In this document: in pieces, positions 34,057-42,137 of the stretch | Layout: each line of letters starts with the position of its first letter | Numbering within the stretch: the stretch's first letter is position 1 | Assembly: GCA_963774555.1 (NCBI GenBank) | Contig: CAVZFL010000002.1 | Location: 806,001 to 870,000 of the forward strand | DNA from: VRUE01 sp963774555 | GTDB lineage: Bacteria; Actinomycetota; Thermoleophilia; Solirubrobacterales; 70-9 | Length of the DNA stretch: 64,000 nucleotides | Reading direction: 5' to 3' | Position numbers and translations under genes: made by a program | Notes under the pieces: generated by a model | The model's input: the letters and a program-made list of their open reading frames with translations, nothing else | Databases searched by the model: none | What the model was told of the DNA's origin: nothing

Positions 34057-35247
34057 CTAACGGGCTACGAGCCGGTAAACCCCGCCCTCCTGCGAGCAGA
34101 CGTAGAGCCTTCCCAGCTCGTCTTCCCCGAACGAAGTCGGCGATGCGACCTCCGGGCCGAGCGAACGATCGCCGCTGGCGCCGTGCAGGTGCGGAATCAG
34201 GCTGCGCAGCCTCCCCGAGCAGTAGTCGCTGTAGACGTAGCGGCCGCGCAGCGCCGGCGGGCCGCCGGCGCCGACCACGTAGCCGCCGATGATCGAGCAG
34301 CTGCCGCCTTCGCGGCTGTGGCTGTAGGCGAAGATCGGCTTGGTGGTGTTGCCGGGATCGGGCGTGCCGCTGTTTTCTTCTTCGTAGGGGTGGAAGCCCT
34401 CGAGCGCGTCCCAGCCGAAGTTGGCGCCGCCCGCTGCCGCCACGGTGGTGTAGTCGAGCTCCTCGTAGCGATTCTGGCCCACGTCGCCGATCGCGATCCG
34501 CGGCTGGGCGGCCGTGGTCGTGTCGAAGGAGAAGCGGAAGGGGTTGCGCAGGCCGTAGCTGTAGATCTCGTCGCGGCCGGGCCTGCCGACGAAGGGGTTG
34601 TCGGCGGGCACGGTGTAGGGGTGGCCGTTGCCCGGACGGGGGTCGATGCGCAGCAGCTTGCCGAGCAGGCTCTCCTTGTTCTGGGCGTTGTTGGGCGGGT
34701 CGCCGCCCGAGCCGCCGTCCCCCGTGCCGAAGAAGAGCAGGTCGCCGAGAAACTGCAGCTGGCCGCCGTTGTGGTTGGCGTTGACCGGGTGGGGGATCTC
34801 GATCACGGTGCGGCGTGAGCCGCGCGCGGCGCGGGTGGCACCGCGGCGCCGGAATTCCTCGACCCGGATGTTGCCGGCGTTGTCCGTGTAATAGACGTAG
34901 AAGCGTCGGCTCCGCGGATAGTCGGGTGGGAAGGCGATCGAGAGCAGGCCGCGCTCACCGCCGTCCTGGACCAGGCCCCTGATGTCGAGGAAGGGGTGGG
35001 CGAGCTTGTGCCCCCCGCGCATCACCATCACCCGGCCCGGCTGCTCGACCACAAAGAGCAGCTGCGGGAACCCGGGCGCACCCGTCACGTAGGTCGGTTC
35101 GTCGAAGTTCCCGATCTTCTTCAGGCCGACCCCGCCGGCGTGCCGTTGTGCCGGCTCGCCAGCTGGTCCCCGTGCCGAGCCACAGACGGGCAGCAAGGCC
35201 AGCGCCAGCAGGCCCGCGACGGTGCTCGCGATGCTCCGCAGTCGCAC
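34057..35247 (-). CDS. PQQ-dependent sugar dehydrogenase family lipoprotein
   Basis: 396 residues from a GTG at 35247; a longer frame upstream would overlap the divergent gene, and this start gives a proper lipoprotein signal (VRLRSIASTVAGLLALALLPVC). The body is a six-bladed soluble glucose/sorbosone dehydrogenase propeller: VVEQPGRVMVM, GLLSIAFPPDYPRSRRFYVYY, GGQLQFLGDLLFFGTGDGG, SYGLRNPFRFSFD, GDVGQNRYEELDY and GANFGWDALEG are the usual signatures (YliI-type). Expected to oxidise sugars outside the membrane with PQQ, although some members bind no cofactor. It is divergent from the gene at 35285. Confidence 0.88.
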   Translation of the reverse strand: MRLRSIASTVAGLLALALLPVCGSARGPAGEPAQRHAGGVGLKKIGNFDEPTYVTGAPGFPQLLFVVEQPGRVMVMRGGHKLAHPFLDIRGLVQDGGERGLLSIAFPPDYPRSRRFYVYYTDNAGNIRVEEFRRRGATRAARGSRRTVIEIPHPVNANHNGGQLQFLGDLLFFGTGDGGSGGDPPNNAQNKESLLGKLLRIDPRPGNGHPYTVPADNPFVGRPGRDEIYSYGLRNPFRFSFDTTTAAQPRIAIGDVGQNRYEELDYTTVAAAGGANFGWDALEGFHPYEEENSGTPDPGNTTKPIFAYSHSREGGSCSIIGGYVVGAGGPPALRGRYVYSDYCSGRLRSLIPHLHGASGDRSLGPEVASPTSFGEDELGRLYVCSQEGGVYRLVAR

Positions 35248-35284
35248 GTCAGAAGACGCTATCGAACGCTTGGAGTAGATTTGG

Positions 35285-35857
35285 ATGTACCAATTGATGA
35301 CCGACCGTCCCGCCGGAAACTTCGAGATGGCGATATTCAAGGTGCTCAACCGCGCGCCGGCTCACCGCAGGAAGCTTGAAGAAGAGCACGACCCCGACAG
35401 TCCACCGCTGAGCGACGTCTTTCTGGCGCTCAACTCTCTGGCGAACGTCGTCTGGCTTCTGGACCTGGTCATCGCGTACATGGCGCAAAGCGAGGACACC
35501 CGCGTGGAGCTGATAAAGACCTCGAAGCACGCTGCCGAGCGAGTTCCGGCTTGGATGGAAATGCGGGTGTTCGGCCCCGGCGACAAGCCTGAACACAAGT
35601 TCGTCCTTGGCCTGACCCAGCTGCTCGCCGACCAGCGGGCGACGATCGAACGGCTCGTCGACGAGCAGGTGGAGAACCCCGAGCCGATCGCCCGCTGCCT
35701 CGCCGAGGGCTCGCTTCCGTGCAGGGCGGAGGGCGACGCCACGGAAAAGCTTCTCATGACCGCGGGCCTCGCGATGGAGGCCAACCTCCAGTCGGCGCTC
35801 ATCATCGCGCGCGAAATCGACGATCGGGTCGAGGAAGAACGGAGCCGACTGGATTAG
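35285..35857 (+). CDS. Hypothetical cytoplasmic helical protein
   Basis: 190 residues from an ATG at 35285. Predominantly helical and charged, with one hydrophobic stretch (NSLANVVWLLDLVIAYMA) that could be a buried helix. No recognised motif. Codon use is somewhat less GC-biased than that of the neighbours. It converges on the lipoprotein gene at 35854: their stops overlap in the four bases TTAG. Its promoter would lie in the 37 bases shared with the sugar dehydrogenase gene. Confidence 0.65.
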   Translation: MYQLMTDRPAGNFEMAIFKVLNRAPAHRRKLEEEHDPDSPPLSDVFLALNSLANVVWLLDLVIAYMAQSEDTRVELIKTSKHAAERVPAWMEMRVFGPGDKPEHKFVLGLTQLLADQRATIERLVDEQVENPEPIARCLAEGSLPCRAEGDATEKLLMTAGLAMEANLQSALIIAREIDDRVEEERSRLD

Positions 35858-36546
35858 GGTGACCGTCGGCCGGCCCCTGCCGCCGATGGAGTTTCGATCA
35901 CCTGCCCCGAGTCGGTGACTTCCTTGTCGACCGGCGCCGAGTCGATCCGCACCGTGAACGAGCCACCGGGCGCGACACCCCCCGCGGTCTCCGCCCTGGC
36001 CGAGCCGCTGAGGCCGGCATCGATCCCGTAGACCAGGGTGTAGCGGCCGGTCCGCACCGCGCTCAGCTTCCAGATCGTGTCGGCGCTCCTGCCCGGCTTC
36101 AACGGGCCGAAGTCAAAGGTCTTCTGGTTCGACGTTTCCGCCCCGCCAGGTTCCGCCGAGCCGGCGAGCTTCGGATAGTGCTCGGCGAGGACCCAGACCG
36201 GCCGGTCGGGCTGGGCCAGTTCGGGCTGCGGGTCGCGGATCGCGAAGGGGAGAGTGGAGCCGCGCCCGTCCTTGCCGGCGATCGAGACGTTCACCGTCAG
36301 CGCCGGGATCGTCCTGTCTCCCGTGTTTCGGATGCCAATCTTCATCAATGAGGTCGAGCCGACCTTCTGCTCGGTCGGGAAGCTCGCTGCGGTCACCTTG
36401 ACCGCGTACTTGCCCGCCGGCTCGTTGGCGTCGGAGGACGATTCGCCCCCGCAGGCCGCGATCGAGAGCGCCAGGACGAGCGCCATCGCGCCCGCGGCCA
36501 CCGCCCGCAGACGGGAACGCGGAGCGAGTGTGGCGTGCCCCCCCAA
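35854..36546 (-). CDS. Secreted lipoprotein of unknown function
   Basis: 230 residues. N-terminal basic region, hydrophobic core and lipobox SIAAC (Cys near residue 32), then a Ser/Asp-rich linker. The mature domain has an immunoglobulin-like strand order (MKIGIRNTGDRTIPALTVNVS and later TIWKLSAVRTGRYTLVYGI), like the Ig-like folds seen in many secreted proteins. No family name can be given. It stands divergent from the Mce-type permease genes, 153 bases away. Confidence 0.7.
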   Translation of the reverse strand: MGGHATLAPRSRLRAVAAGAMALVLALSIAACGGESSSDANEPAGKYAVKVTAASFPTEQKVGSTSLMKIGIRNTGDRTIPALTVNVSIAGKDGRGSTLPFAIRDPQPELAQPDRPVWVLAEHYPKLAGSAEPGGAETSNQKTFDFGPLKPGRSADTIWKLSAVRTGRYTLVYGIDAGLSGSARAETAGGVAPGGSFTVRIDSAPVDKEVTDSGQVIETPSAAGAGRRSP

Positions 36547-36699
36547 AGCGGCCGGAACATACCACGGGGTCTGGGTACCTCAGGCCGGTCCGCCGGCCGC
36601 GTTAGCCCGAACTCAACAGTCCCCGCTGGCGCATCCCATAGACTCGATTCAGCGAGTTGGGCGCCGTTTGGACGGCGGCGCCGCTCTCCGGAGGAGCAG

Positions 36700-37506
36700 A
36701 TGGTCGGATCCGCGGTCAACAGGGCATTCCTGCCCGCCAAGTCGCTGTTCGAGCAGGTCGGGGACATGATGATCCTCACCGCTCGCACGCTCACGTCCGC
36801 GGTCAAGCCGCCCTACCCCTACGGCGAGGAGTTCATCGGCCAGTTCCTCTTCGCCCTGCAGCTCTGCTGGTTCCCGCTGCTGGTCTCCACCGTCGCCTTC
36901 GGCTTCGGCGCGCCCGGCCTGCAGGCGGCCAACTTCCTCTCGCTCTTCGGCGCCCTCGACCGGCTCGGCGGCTTCTTCGTCCTCGCCTCGATCCGCGAGT
37001 TCGCCCCCTTCGTCACCGCCGTCGTCGTCGCCGGCGTCGCCGGCACGGCGATCACGGCGGACCTGGGAGCCCGCAAGATCCGGGAGGAGCTCGACGCCCT
37101 GCAGGTGCTCGGCGTCGACCCGATCAAGAACCTGGTCGTGCCGCGCTTCCTCGCCCTGATGCTGATCACCGGCCTGCTCGACATCTACGCCCTGGTCTTC
37201 GGCATCAGCGGCGGCATCCTCACCGAGATGCTCTACAACCAGCCGCTCGGCGGCTTCTTCGCCACGCTCTTCTCCAACGCCTCGATCACCGACCTCTGGG
37301 GCTCGGTGATCAAGTGCATGCTGTTCGGCGCGATCATCTCGGTCGTCTGCTGCTACAAGGGGATGACCGCCTCCGGCGGCGCCGCCGGCGTCGGTCGCGC
37401 CGTCAACCAGGCCGTCGTCATCTCCTTCATGGGCTTCTTCTCCTTCAACTACGTCTTCACGCAGACGCTGCTCGCCACAAACCCGGAACTGCAGACGATC
37501 CGATGA
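36700..37506 (+). CDS. Mce-type ABC transporter permease (MlaE/YrbE family), first
   Basis: 268 residues from an ATG at 36700 with a strong Shine-Dalgarno GGAGGAG 3 bases before; the frame is open upstream but without similarity. Five or six membrane helices. The family signature EFAPFVTAVVVAGVAGTAITADLGARKIREELDALQVLGVDP is the conserved MlaE cytoplasmic loop. YrbE proteins form pairs that, with an MceG/MlaF ATPase and MCE-domain proteins, move lipids or sterols across the envelope. It overlaps the second permease by 4 bases. Confidence 0.92.
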   Translation: MVGSAVNRAFLPAKSLFEQVGDMMILTARTLTSAVKPPYPYGEEFIGQFLFALQLCWFPLLVSTVAFGFGAPGLQAANFLSLFGALDRLGGFFVLASIREFAPFVTAVVVAGVAGTAITADLGARKIREELDALQVLGVDPIKNLVVPRFLALMLITGLLDIYALVFGISGGILTEMLYNQPLGGFFATLFSNASITDLWGSVIKCMLFGAIISVVCCYKGMTASGGAAGVGRAVNQAVVISFMGFFSFNYVFTQTLLATNPELQTIR

Positions 37507-38300
37507 ACGCCTGGCTCGAGGTCCCGCGCGGCTGGCTCGACTCCTTCGGCGAGATCGCCCGCTTCGGCTCCCGCGTCGCCGGCCTCGTCTACAGCGGCCG
37601 CGTCCTGCGCTTCTTCGGCGAGAGCCTGCGCCAGGCCGGGATCCTGATCCTCGGCTCGGCGATAATCATCTGGGGCCTCGTCTTCATCCTCGGCCTGCAG
37701 TGTGGGATCGAGGGCGCCTACCTGCTGCGCGCCCAGGGCGCCCCCGCCTACGCCGGCGTCTTCTCCGCCTGGTGCGACCTGCGCGAGATCATGCCCTACG
37801 CATTCGGCTACATGCTGGCGGCCAAGGTCGGCACCGGGATCGTCGCCGAGCTCGGCGCGATGCGGATCTCCGACGAGATCGACGCGCTCGAGGTGATGGG
37901 CGTCCCCCCCGTCACCTTCCTCTGCGCGACCCGCCTGCTCGCCGCCTGGATCGCCTTCCCTTTCATGTACCTGGTCGGGATCGGGATCATGTACTTCGCC
38001 AGCTACCTCGCCGTCGTCCAGCAGATCGGCGACGTCTCCTCCGGCGGCTACCTCTTGATCTTCTGGATGTTCCAGAACCCGCCCGACCTCGTCTTCAGCC
38101 TGGTCAAGGGCATGTTCATGGCGACCGCCATAGTCATGGTCGGCTGCTACTACGGCTACACGGCTTCGGGCGGGCCGGTGGGAGTTGGCACCGCGACGGC
38201 GAAGTCGATGGTCCTCAACATCGTCCTGGTCCACATCATCGGGATGCTGGGCACCCTGGTCTTCTGGGGGGCAAATCCGCGGGCGCCGATAGGAGGCTGA
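37503..38300 (+). CDS. Mce-type ABC transporter permease (MlaE/YrbE family), second
   Basis: 265 residues from the ATG at 37503 inside the previous stop (ATGA overlap). Same fold as the first: REIMPYAFGYMLAAKVGTGIVAELGAMRISDEIDALEVMGVPP is the MlaE loop with the E-x-G-x-M-R-I-S-x-E-x-D-A-L core. A C-terminal helix pair contains MVGCYYGYTASGGPVGVG, also typical. The two permeases probably form a heterodimer. The ATPase follows after 8 bases. Confidence 0.92.
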   Translation: MNAWLEVPRGWLDSFGEIARFGSRVAGLVYSGRVLRFFGESLRQAGILILGSAIIIWGLVFILGLQCGIEGAYLLRAQGAPAYAGVFSAWCDLREIMPYAFGYMLAAKVGTGIVAELGAMRISDEIDALEVMGVPPVTFLCATRLLAAWIAFPFMYLVGIGIMYFASYLAVVQQIGDVSSGGYLLIFWMFQNPPDLVFSLVKGMFMATAIVMVGCYYGYTASGGPVGVGTATAKSMVLNIVLVHIIGMLGTLVFWGANPRAPIGG

Positions 38301-38308
38301 CTTAAGCT

Positions 38309-39235
38309 ATGGCTATGGAAGAGCAAGAGGGCCAGGCACGGCCCGCAGAGCCCGAGCCCAGCGGCCCATATGTGAGCGAGGACGGCCTGACGATGGGCAA
38401 GGACTTCGTCATCCCCGGCGTCGACCCCGCCGAGGCCGATCCCTACCGCTTCCACACCGGGCGCAAGCGCGACCACGGCGGCACAGACGCGATCGAGATC
38501 ATCGACCTGGTCAAGCAATTCGGCCGCGCCCGCATCCTCAACGGCCTCAACCTCGGCCTGCCCGAGGATCAGATCTCGATGGTGCTCGGCCCCTCGGGGA
38601 CCGGCAAGAGCGTGCTGATCAAGCACATCGTCGGCCTGCTCTACCCCGACTCGGGCGACGTGCTCGTGCACGGCGAATCGATCCCCAACATGACCGACGA
38701 CGAACTCTTCGAGGTGCGCAAGAAGTTCGGCCTGCTGTTCCAGGACGGCGCCCTCTTCGGCTCGATGAACATCTACGACAACACCGCCTTCCCGCTGCGC
38801 CAGCACACCGACAAGAGCGAGGAGGAGATCGGCGAGATCTGCAACCGCCGGCTCAAGGAGGTGGGGCTCAGCGAGGCCGTCTACAAGATGCCCAACGAGC
38901 TCTCCGGCGGCATGCGCAAGCGCGCCGGCTTCGCCCGGGCACTGGTGCTGGACCCGGCGATCGTGATGTTCGACGAGCCCGACTCCGGCCTCGACCCGGT
39001 GCGCACGGCGCTGCTCTGCGAGCTGGTCCGTGAGGTGCACGAGGAGAACGGCGGCTGCTACCTGGTGATCAGCCACGACCTCAACACGGCGCGGCGGGTC
39101 TCCGACTTCATCGCCGTGCTCTGGAACGGCAAGATCGTCGAGTCGGGCCCCAAGGAGGAGCTGTTCGACTCCGAAAACCGCTTCGTCAGCCAGTTCCTCA
39201 ACGCGGACGTCACCGGCCCGCTCTCGATGGATTGA
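38309..39235 (+). CDS. Mce-type ABC transporter ATPase (MceG/MlaF-like)
   Basis: 308 residues. Walker A GPSGTGKS (94-101), signature LSGGMRKRAGFARAL, Walker B IVMFDEPDSGLDP and the switch His in LVISHD are all intact. The LSGGMRKR and DEPDSGLDP spellings are those of MlaF/MceG. A ~60-residue polar N-terminal extension precedes the domain, longer than in MlaF; its role is unknown. With the two permeases this is a complete transporter core, but no MCE-domain protein follows in the window; the next gene is a thioredoxin-fold protein that starts inside this stop. Confidence 0.9.
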   Translation: MAMEEQEGQARPAEPEPSGPYVSEDGLTMGKDFVIPGVDPAEADPYRFHTGRKRDHGGTDAIEIIDLVKQFGRARILNGLNLGLPEDQISMVLGPSGTGKSVLIKHIVGLLYPDSGDVLVHGESIPNMTDDELFEVRKKFGLLFQDGALFGSMNIYDNTAFPLRQHTDKSEEEIGEICNRRLKEVGLSEAVYKMPNELSGGMRKRAGFARALVLDPAIVMFDEPDSGLDPVRTALLCELVREVHEENGGCYLVISHDLNTARRVSDFIAVLWNGKIVESGPKEELFDSENRFVSQFLNADVTGPLSMD

Positions 39236-39891
39236 GGGACCGCTACTCGCTCGTCGTCGGCCTGATCTTCGCCGCCGTGATCGCGGTGGCGGCGATCCAC
39301 ACCCTCGGCCACAAGGACGAAGCAACGCTCGGTCTCGACCAGGTGCGCCAGCGCTGGCCCCTGCCCGAGTTCGCGGTGCCGGATGCGGCCGGCCCCCTGG
39401 AAGGCGACGCCAACGTCGCCCAGGACGATTGCGAAACCGCCCAGACGCCCTGTCCGGCCAATGCCCGCCGCCATCCCGCCTGCGAGATCCGCACCCCCGG
39501 AGCGATCCGCCTCTGCGACCTCTTCGGCAAGCCCCTTGTCCTCTCGTTCTGGTTCTCGCGAGGCGGCGGCACCTGCACCGAACAGCAGGACATCGTCAAC
39601 CGGGTCTATGCCCGCTACCGTGGCCGGGTGAATTTCCTCTCGCTAGACATTCGCGACAGCCGCGACACGGTTCGCAACCTGATCGAAGGGCGCGGCTGGC
39701 AGATGCCGGTGGGGTATGACCGCGACGGGGCGGTGGCCGGCCTCTACCGGATCGGCCTCTGCCCCACCTTCGCCTACGTCTACCCGGGTGGCACCCTGCA
39801 GGAGGCCAGCGTCGGCGAGCTCACCGCGCCGCAGCTCGAGGCCCGCGTCGAAGACCTGCTGGCGGCAACGCAGCGGGCGGAAGCGGGCTGA
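39232..39891 (+). CDS. Membrane-anchored thioredoxin-fold (TlpA/AhpC-like) protein with one Cys at the active site
   Basis: 219 residues from a TTG at 39232 that overlaps the ATPase stop. One N-terminal hydrophobic helix (YSLVVGLIFAAVIAVAAIHTL) anchors or exports it. The redoxin domain reads RLCDLFGKPLVLSFWFSRGGGTCTEQQDIVNRVY: the place of the usual WCxxC holds GGGTC, so only the second-position Cys remains, as in peroxiredoxin-like rather than disulfide-reducing members. Three more cysteines lie in the insert before it (DDCETAQTPC, HPACEIR). Its partner could be an envelope protein; the link to the lipid transporter is only by position. Confidence 0.75.
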   Translation: MRDRYSLVVGLIFAAVIAVAAIHTLGHKDEATLGLDQVRQRWPLPEFAVPDAAGPLEGDANVAQDDCETAQTPCPANARRHPACEIRTPGAIRLCDLFGKPLVLSFWFSRGGGTCTEQQDIVNRVYARYRGRVNFLSLDIRDSRDTVRNLIEGRGWQMPVGYDRDGAVAGLYRIGLCPTFAYVYPGGTLQEASVGELTAPQLEARVEDLLAATQRAEAG

Positions 39892-39893
39892 TC

Positions 39894-40565
39894 GTGGCCG
39901 GCGCCGAGGCCAGCGGTGCGGACGCCGGCTGGGAGCCGCTGCCCGAGCAGGGCCGGGTCGCCGCCCACATCGCCGAGGAGTTCCCCGGCCTCGGAATCGC
40001 CTGGGTCGAGGTCGAGAGCCGCCGCCAGCACACGCCCGAGCCAGTGCACCGCCGCCTGCGCGACCTCTCCGACCGCTTCTACGGCTCGCACGCGATCCAC
40101 ATGCGCGAGCGGCCGATCCCCTGGGCCTACCGCGTCTTCTTCCGCCAGATCGGCCTCGACCCCGACCGCACCCGGACGCCGGTCGAGCAGCTGGCCCTCG
40201 ACCGCCTCCACGACGGCGCCTTCGCCAGCCGCGGCATGCCGGCCGACGCCCTGACCATCGCCACGGTCGAGACCGGCGTCGCCCTGCGCGCCTTCGATGC
40301 CGAGCGGCTGCAGGGCCCCCTCTGCATCCGTGACGCCGCCCCGGGCGAGTCGCTGCCCGGCAGGCCGGGCAAGCTGGCGCAGGGAACCCTGACGATCGCC
40401 GACGAGCGTGCGCCCCTCGAACTGCTCTTCGGCGAACCGGTGACCGACGCGCCGCCGGCGCCGGGTGCAAGGCGCATCGCCGTCGCCGCGGTGCAGGTCA
40501 AGGGCGTGCCGCAGGCCTCGGTCGACGAGGCGCTGTGGATCGCCTGCGCCGCGATCGCCGCCTGA
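39894..40565 (+). CDS. B3/B4 tRNA-binding-domain protein (PheT B3/4-like)
   Basis: 223 residues from a GTG at 39894, two bases after the previous stop. The order HPEPVHRRLRDL-like (here HTPEPVHRRLRDLSDRFYG), PIPWAYRVFFRQIGLDPDRTRTPVEQLALDRL, and ALTIATVETGVALRAFDAERLQG matches stand-alone B3/4 domain proteins, which share the fold of the editing region of phenylalanyl-tRNA synthetase beta. Stand-alone members may hydrolyse mischarged tRNA or act on other substrates; activity is not established from this sequence. Cytoplasmic. Confidence 0.75.
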   Translation: MAGAEASGADAGWEPLPEQGRVAAHIAEEFPGLGIAWVEVESRRQHTPEPVHRRLRDLSDRFYGSHAIHMRERPIPWAYRVFFRQIGLDPDRTRTPVEQLALDRLHDGAFASRGMPADALTIATVETGVALRAFDAERLQGPLCIRDAAPGESLPGRPGKLAQGTLTIADERAPLELLFGEPVTDAPPAPGARRIAVAAVQVKGVPQASVDEALWIACAAIAA

Positions 40566-40636
40566 GCAGCTCCTTCCCTGCGTAATAAACGGCTAAGGAA
40601 CAGCGGTGGGCGGGTGATCTACACTCGATTGGGTCT

Positions 40637-41143
40637 ATGCCGGATCTGCTCGAACGAGAGACGCTCAGCGCGCTCCGGGTGGGGGGCGACGAGCGCCTTG
40701 CACGGGTTGAGCTGCGCCGTCAGATCGGTCGCCTCGAGTACGAGCTGGGGCGCCTCACGGCCGAGGCTTTTCCCCGGCTCGCGCTCGACGCGGGGGTGCC
40801 GGCGCGGTTCGCCGAGCCTCGGATCGCCGGGCTCGAGGAGCTGGAGCAAGTCCGCGACGCGCTCAGCGACCGGATCTCCGCCGCCCACATCGCCCTGCGC
40901 GAGCGCTCGCTGGTCGAGACGCGCAACCGCGAGCTGCTGGAACAGATGCTTGCCGCTCCGGCCGAGCACAAGTGGCTGCGGATCTCACGCGCCGACGTCG
41001 GCGAGCCGGGCTGCGGCCACTGGCACTCGCGGCCGCGCCTCGGGCCGCTCGGCATGCTGATGGGCTGGTGGCGGGTCAAGGTCTCCTCCGGATGCCCGTT
41101 ATCCGCGCGGCTTGCGGCCGTTGAGCGACAGGGCCTCACCTAA
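40637..41143 (+). CDS. Hypothetical protein with coiled coil and Cys/His-bearing C-terminus
   Basis: 168 residues. The first ~115 residues are helical and charged (RVELRRQIGRLEYELGRL, LEELEQVRDALSDRI), probably coiled coil. A distinct C-terminal part reads GCGHWHSRPRLGPLGMLMGWWRVKVSSGCP; its conserved look and the Cys/His residues suggest a binding site for a partner or a metal. No family name is known to me. The next gene starts inside its last codons (TTG at 41112). Confidence 0.65.
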   Translation: MPDLLERETLSALRVGGDERLARVELRRQIGRLEYELGRLTAEAFPRLALDAGVPARFAEPRIAGLEELEQVRDALSDRISAAHIALRERSLVETRNRELLEQMLAAPAEHKWLRISRADVGEPGCGHWHSRPRLGPLGMLMGWWRVKVSSGCPLSARLAAVERQGLT

Positions 41144-41528
41144 GCGAGGCGGGGACGAGCGGCCGGAGGCGCCGTGGGGCAGCTTTCCGCTCGCCGAGCT
41201 GAGCGTGCTCGCCGGCATCGTCCTGCTGGCGATCGGCATCTTCGGCGGCAACCCGACCGCCGTCGGCGTGGGGGTCGTGCTGGCCGGCCTGGGCGGGCTG
41301 GCGACCGCCGCCAGCGAGCACTTCGCCGGCTACCGCTCCCACACGACCCTGCTCGCCGGCACCGTCTTCGTCCTCGTCGTCGGCGGCCTCTTCTACCTCG
41401 CCGGGCTGATCCTCGCGGTCTGCCTAGGAGTGGGAGCGGTCGCCTTCCTCGCAGCCTTCTACCTGCTGCGACGCGCCTTCCAGAGGGCCTCGGGCGGCCT
41501 CTCCTTCAAGGCCGGCCGCTTCGGCTGA
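41112..41528 (+). CDS. Small polytopic membrane protein
   Basis: 138 residues if the TTG at 41112 is the start (overlaps the previous gene by 32 bases). Four hydrophobic segments in two pairs (LSVLAGIVLLAIGIFGG, GVGVVLAGLGGLATAA, LLAGTVFVLVVGGLFYLAGL, AVCLGVGAVAFLAAFYLL), then a basic tail. No motif. Probably cotranscribed with the coiled-coil protein before it. It ends one base before the convergent IHF-like gene ends. Confidence 0.6.
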   Translation: MRPLSDRASPKRGGDERPEAPWGSFPLAELSVLAGIVLLAIGIFGGNPTAVGVGVVLAGLGGLATAASEHFAGYRSHTTLLAGTVFVLVVGGLFYLAGLILAVCLGVGAVAFLAAFYLLRRAFQRASGGLSFKAGRFG

Positions 41529-41529
41529 C

Positions 41530-41886
41530 TCAGACCAGCACCGCTTCTCGCGTCGCCAGTTCGGCTGCAACCAGGGCGCGCTGGCGGTCGGTCAGAGTGC
41601 CGAGGCGCTTGTTCTCGCTGAGGGCGAGGGCGAGGAGGAACTTGCGGGCGCGGGTGCGGCCCCAGCGCCGCTGGCTGGTCAGCAGCTCGGCCAGGGTCAT
41701 GCTCTCGGTCTCCCAGGGGCATTCCCGGATCACGTCGGCGGCTTCGACGTCCCCTCTGGCGATTGAGCGCTTCAGCTCCGCCCTCGCGAGTCGCACGCGA
41801 TTGGCGCGGGCAAGCGCCTGCATGTGCTGTGGGGCCTGGATTGCGGAAGCGGTCGTCGGTGCAGGGGCGATCGAAGCTGCGTCCAC
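41530..41886 (-). CDS. Actinobacterial integration host factor (mIHF)-like DNA-binding protein
   Basis: 118 residues from a GTG at 41886, Shine-Dalgarno GGGAGGAG. N-terminal helix LARANRVRLARAELKRSIARGDVEAADVI, then MTLAELLTSQRRWGRTRARKFLLALALSENKRLGTLTDRQRALVA. This is the layout of mIHF (long helix, S5/helix-two-turn-helix region with a G(R/K)xRA core that grips DNA, and a final L..RQ helix). Such proteins bend and compact DNA and are unrelated to proteobacterial IHF. The RRWGRTRARK version is the one I associate with Thermoleophilia. Single gene with its own promoter. Confidence 0.8.
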   Translation of the reverse strand: MDAASIAPAPTTASAIQAPQHMQALARANRVRLARAELKRSIARGDVEAADVIRECPWETESMTLAELLTSQRRWGRTRARKFLLALALSENKRLGTLTDRQRALVAAELATREAVLV

Positions 41887-42015
41887 TGGGACTCCTCCCT
41901 TCGGGTTCGGTCAACTGGGTAGCTCTGCGCGCCGACCGGAGGTTCGCCTCGGCCTGGTTGAGTTGAGTTCTCCACCACTCGCTTCCCTGCCCCGGGATGC
42001 GATCGGCGCCGGGCC

Positions 42016-42045
42016 AAGCTATGCGCTGGGCACCGCGAGCGTCAA
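42016..42045 (-). promoter_or_regulatory. Promoter candidate of the IHF-like gene
   Basis: Minus-strand TTGACG (42045-42040), 18-base spacer, TAGCTT (42021-42016), about 130 bases upstream of the GTG. The rest of 41887-42137 shows no gene or RNA that I recognise. Confidence 0.45.
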
Positions 42046-42137
42046 GCCCGGCCAAATGGACTGCCGCCCGGCCCGGTCGCTAAGAGCACCTTTTTCGTGC
42101 GCCGGCGCGCCCTCTCCGGTTCCGGCCAAGGCCGAAA

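Noticed and set aside
40566..40636. Small gene before the coiled-coil protein
   Set aside because: The 71-base gap has no start with a plausible frame; it is probably just a promoter and leader.
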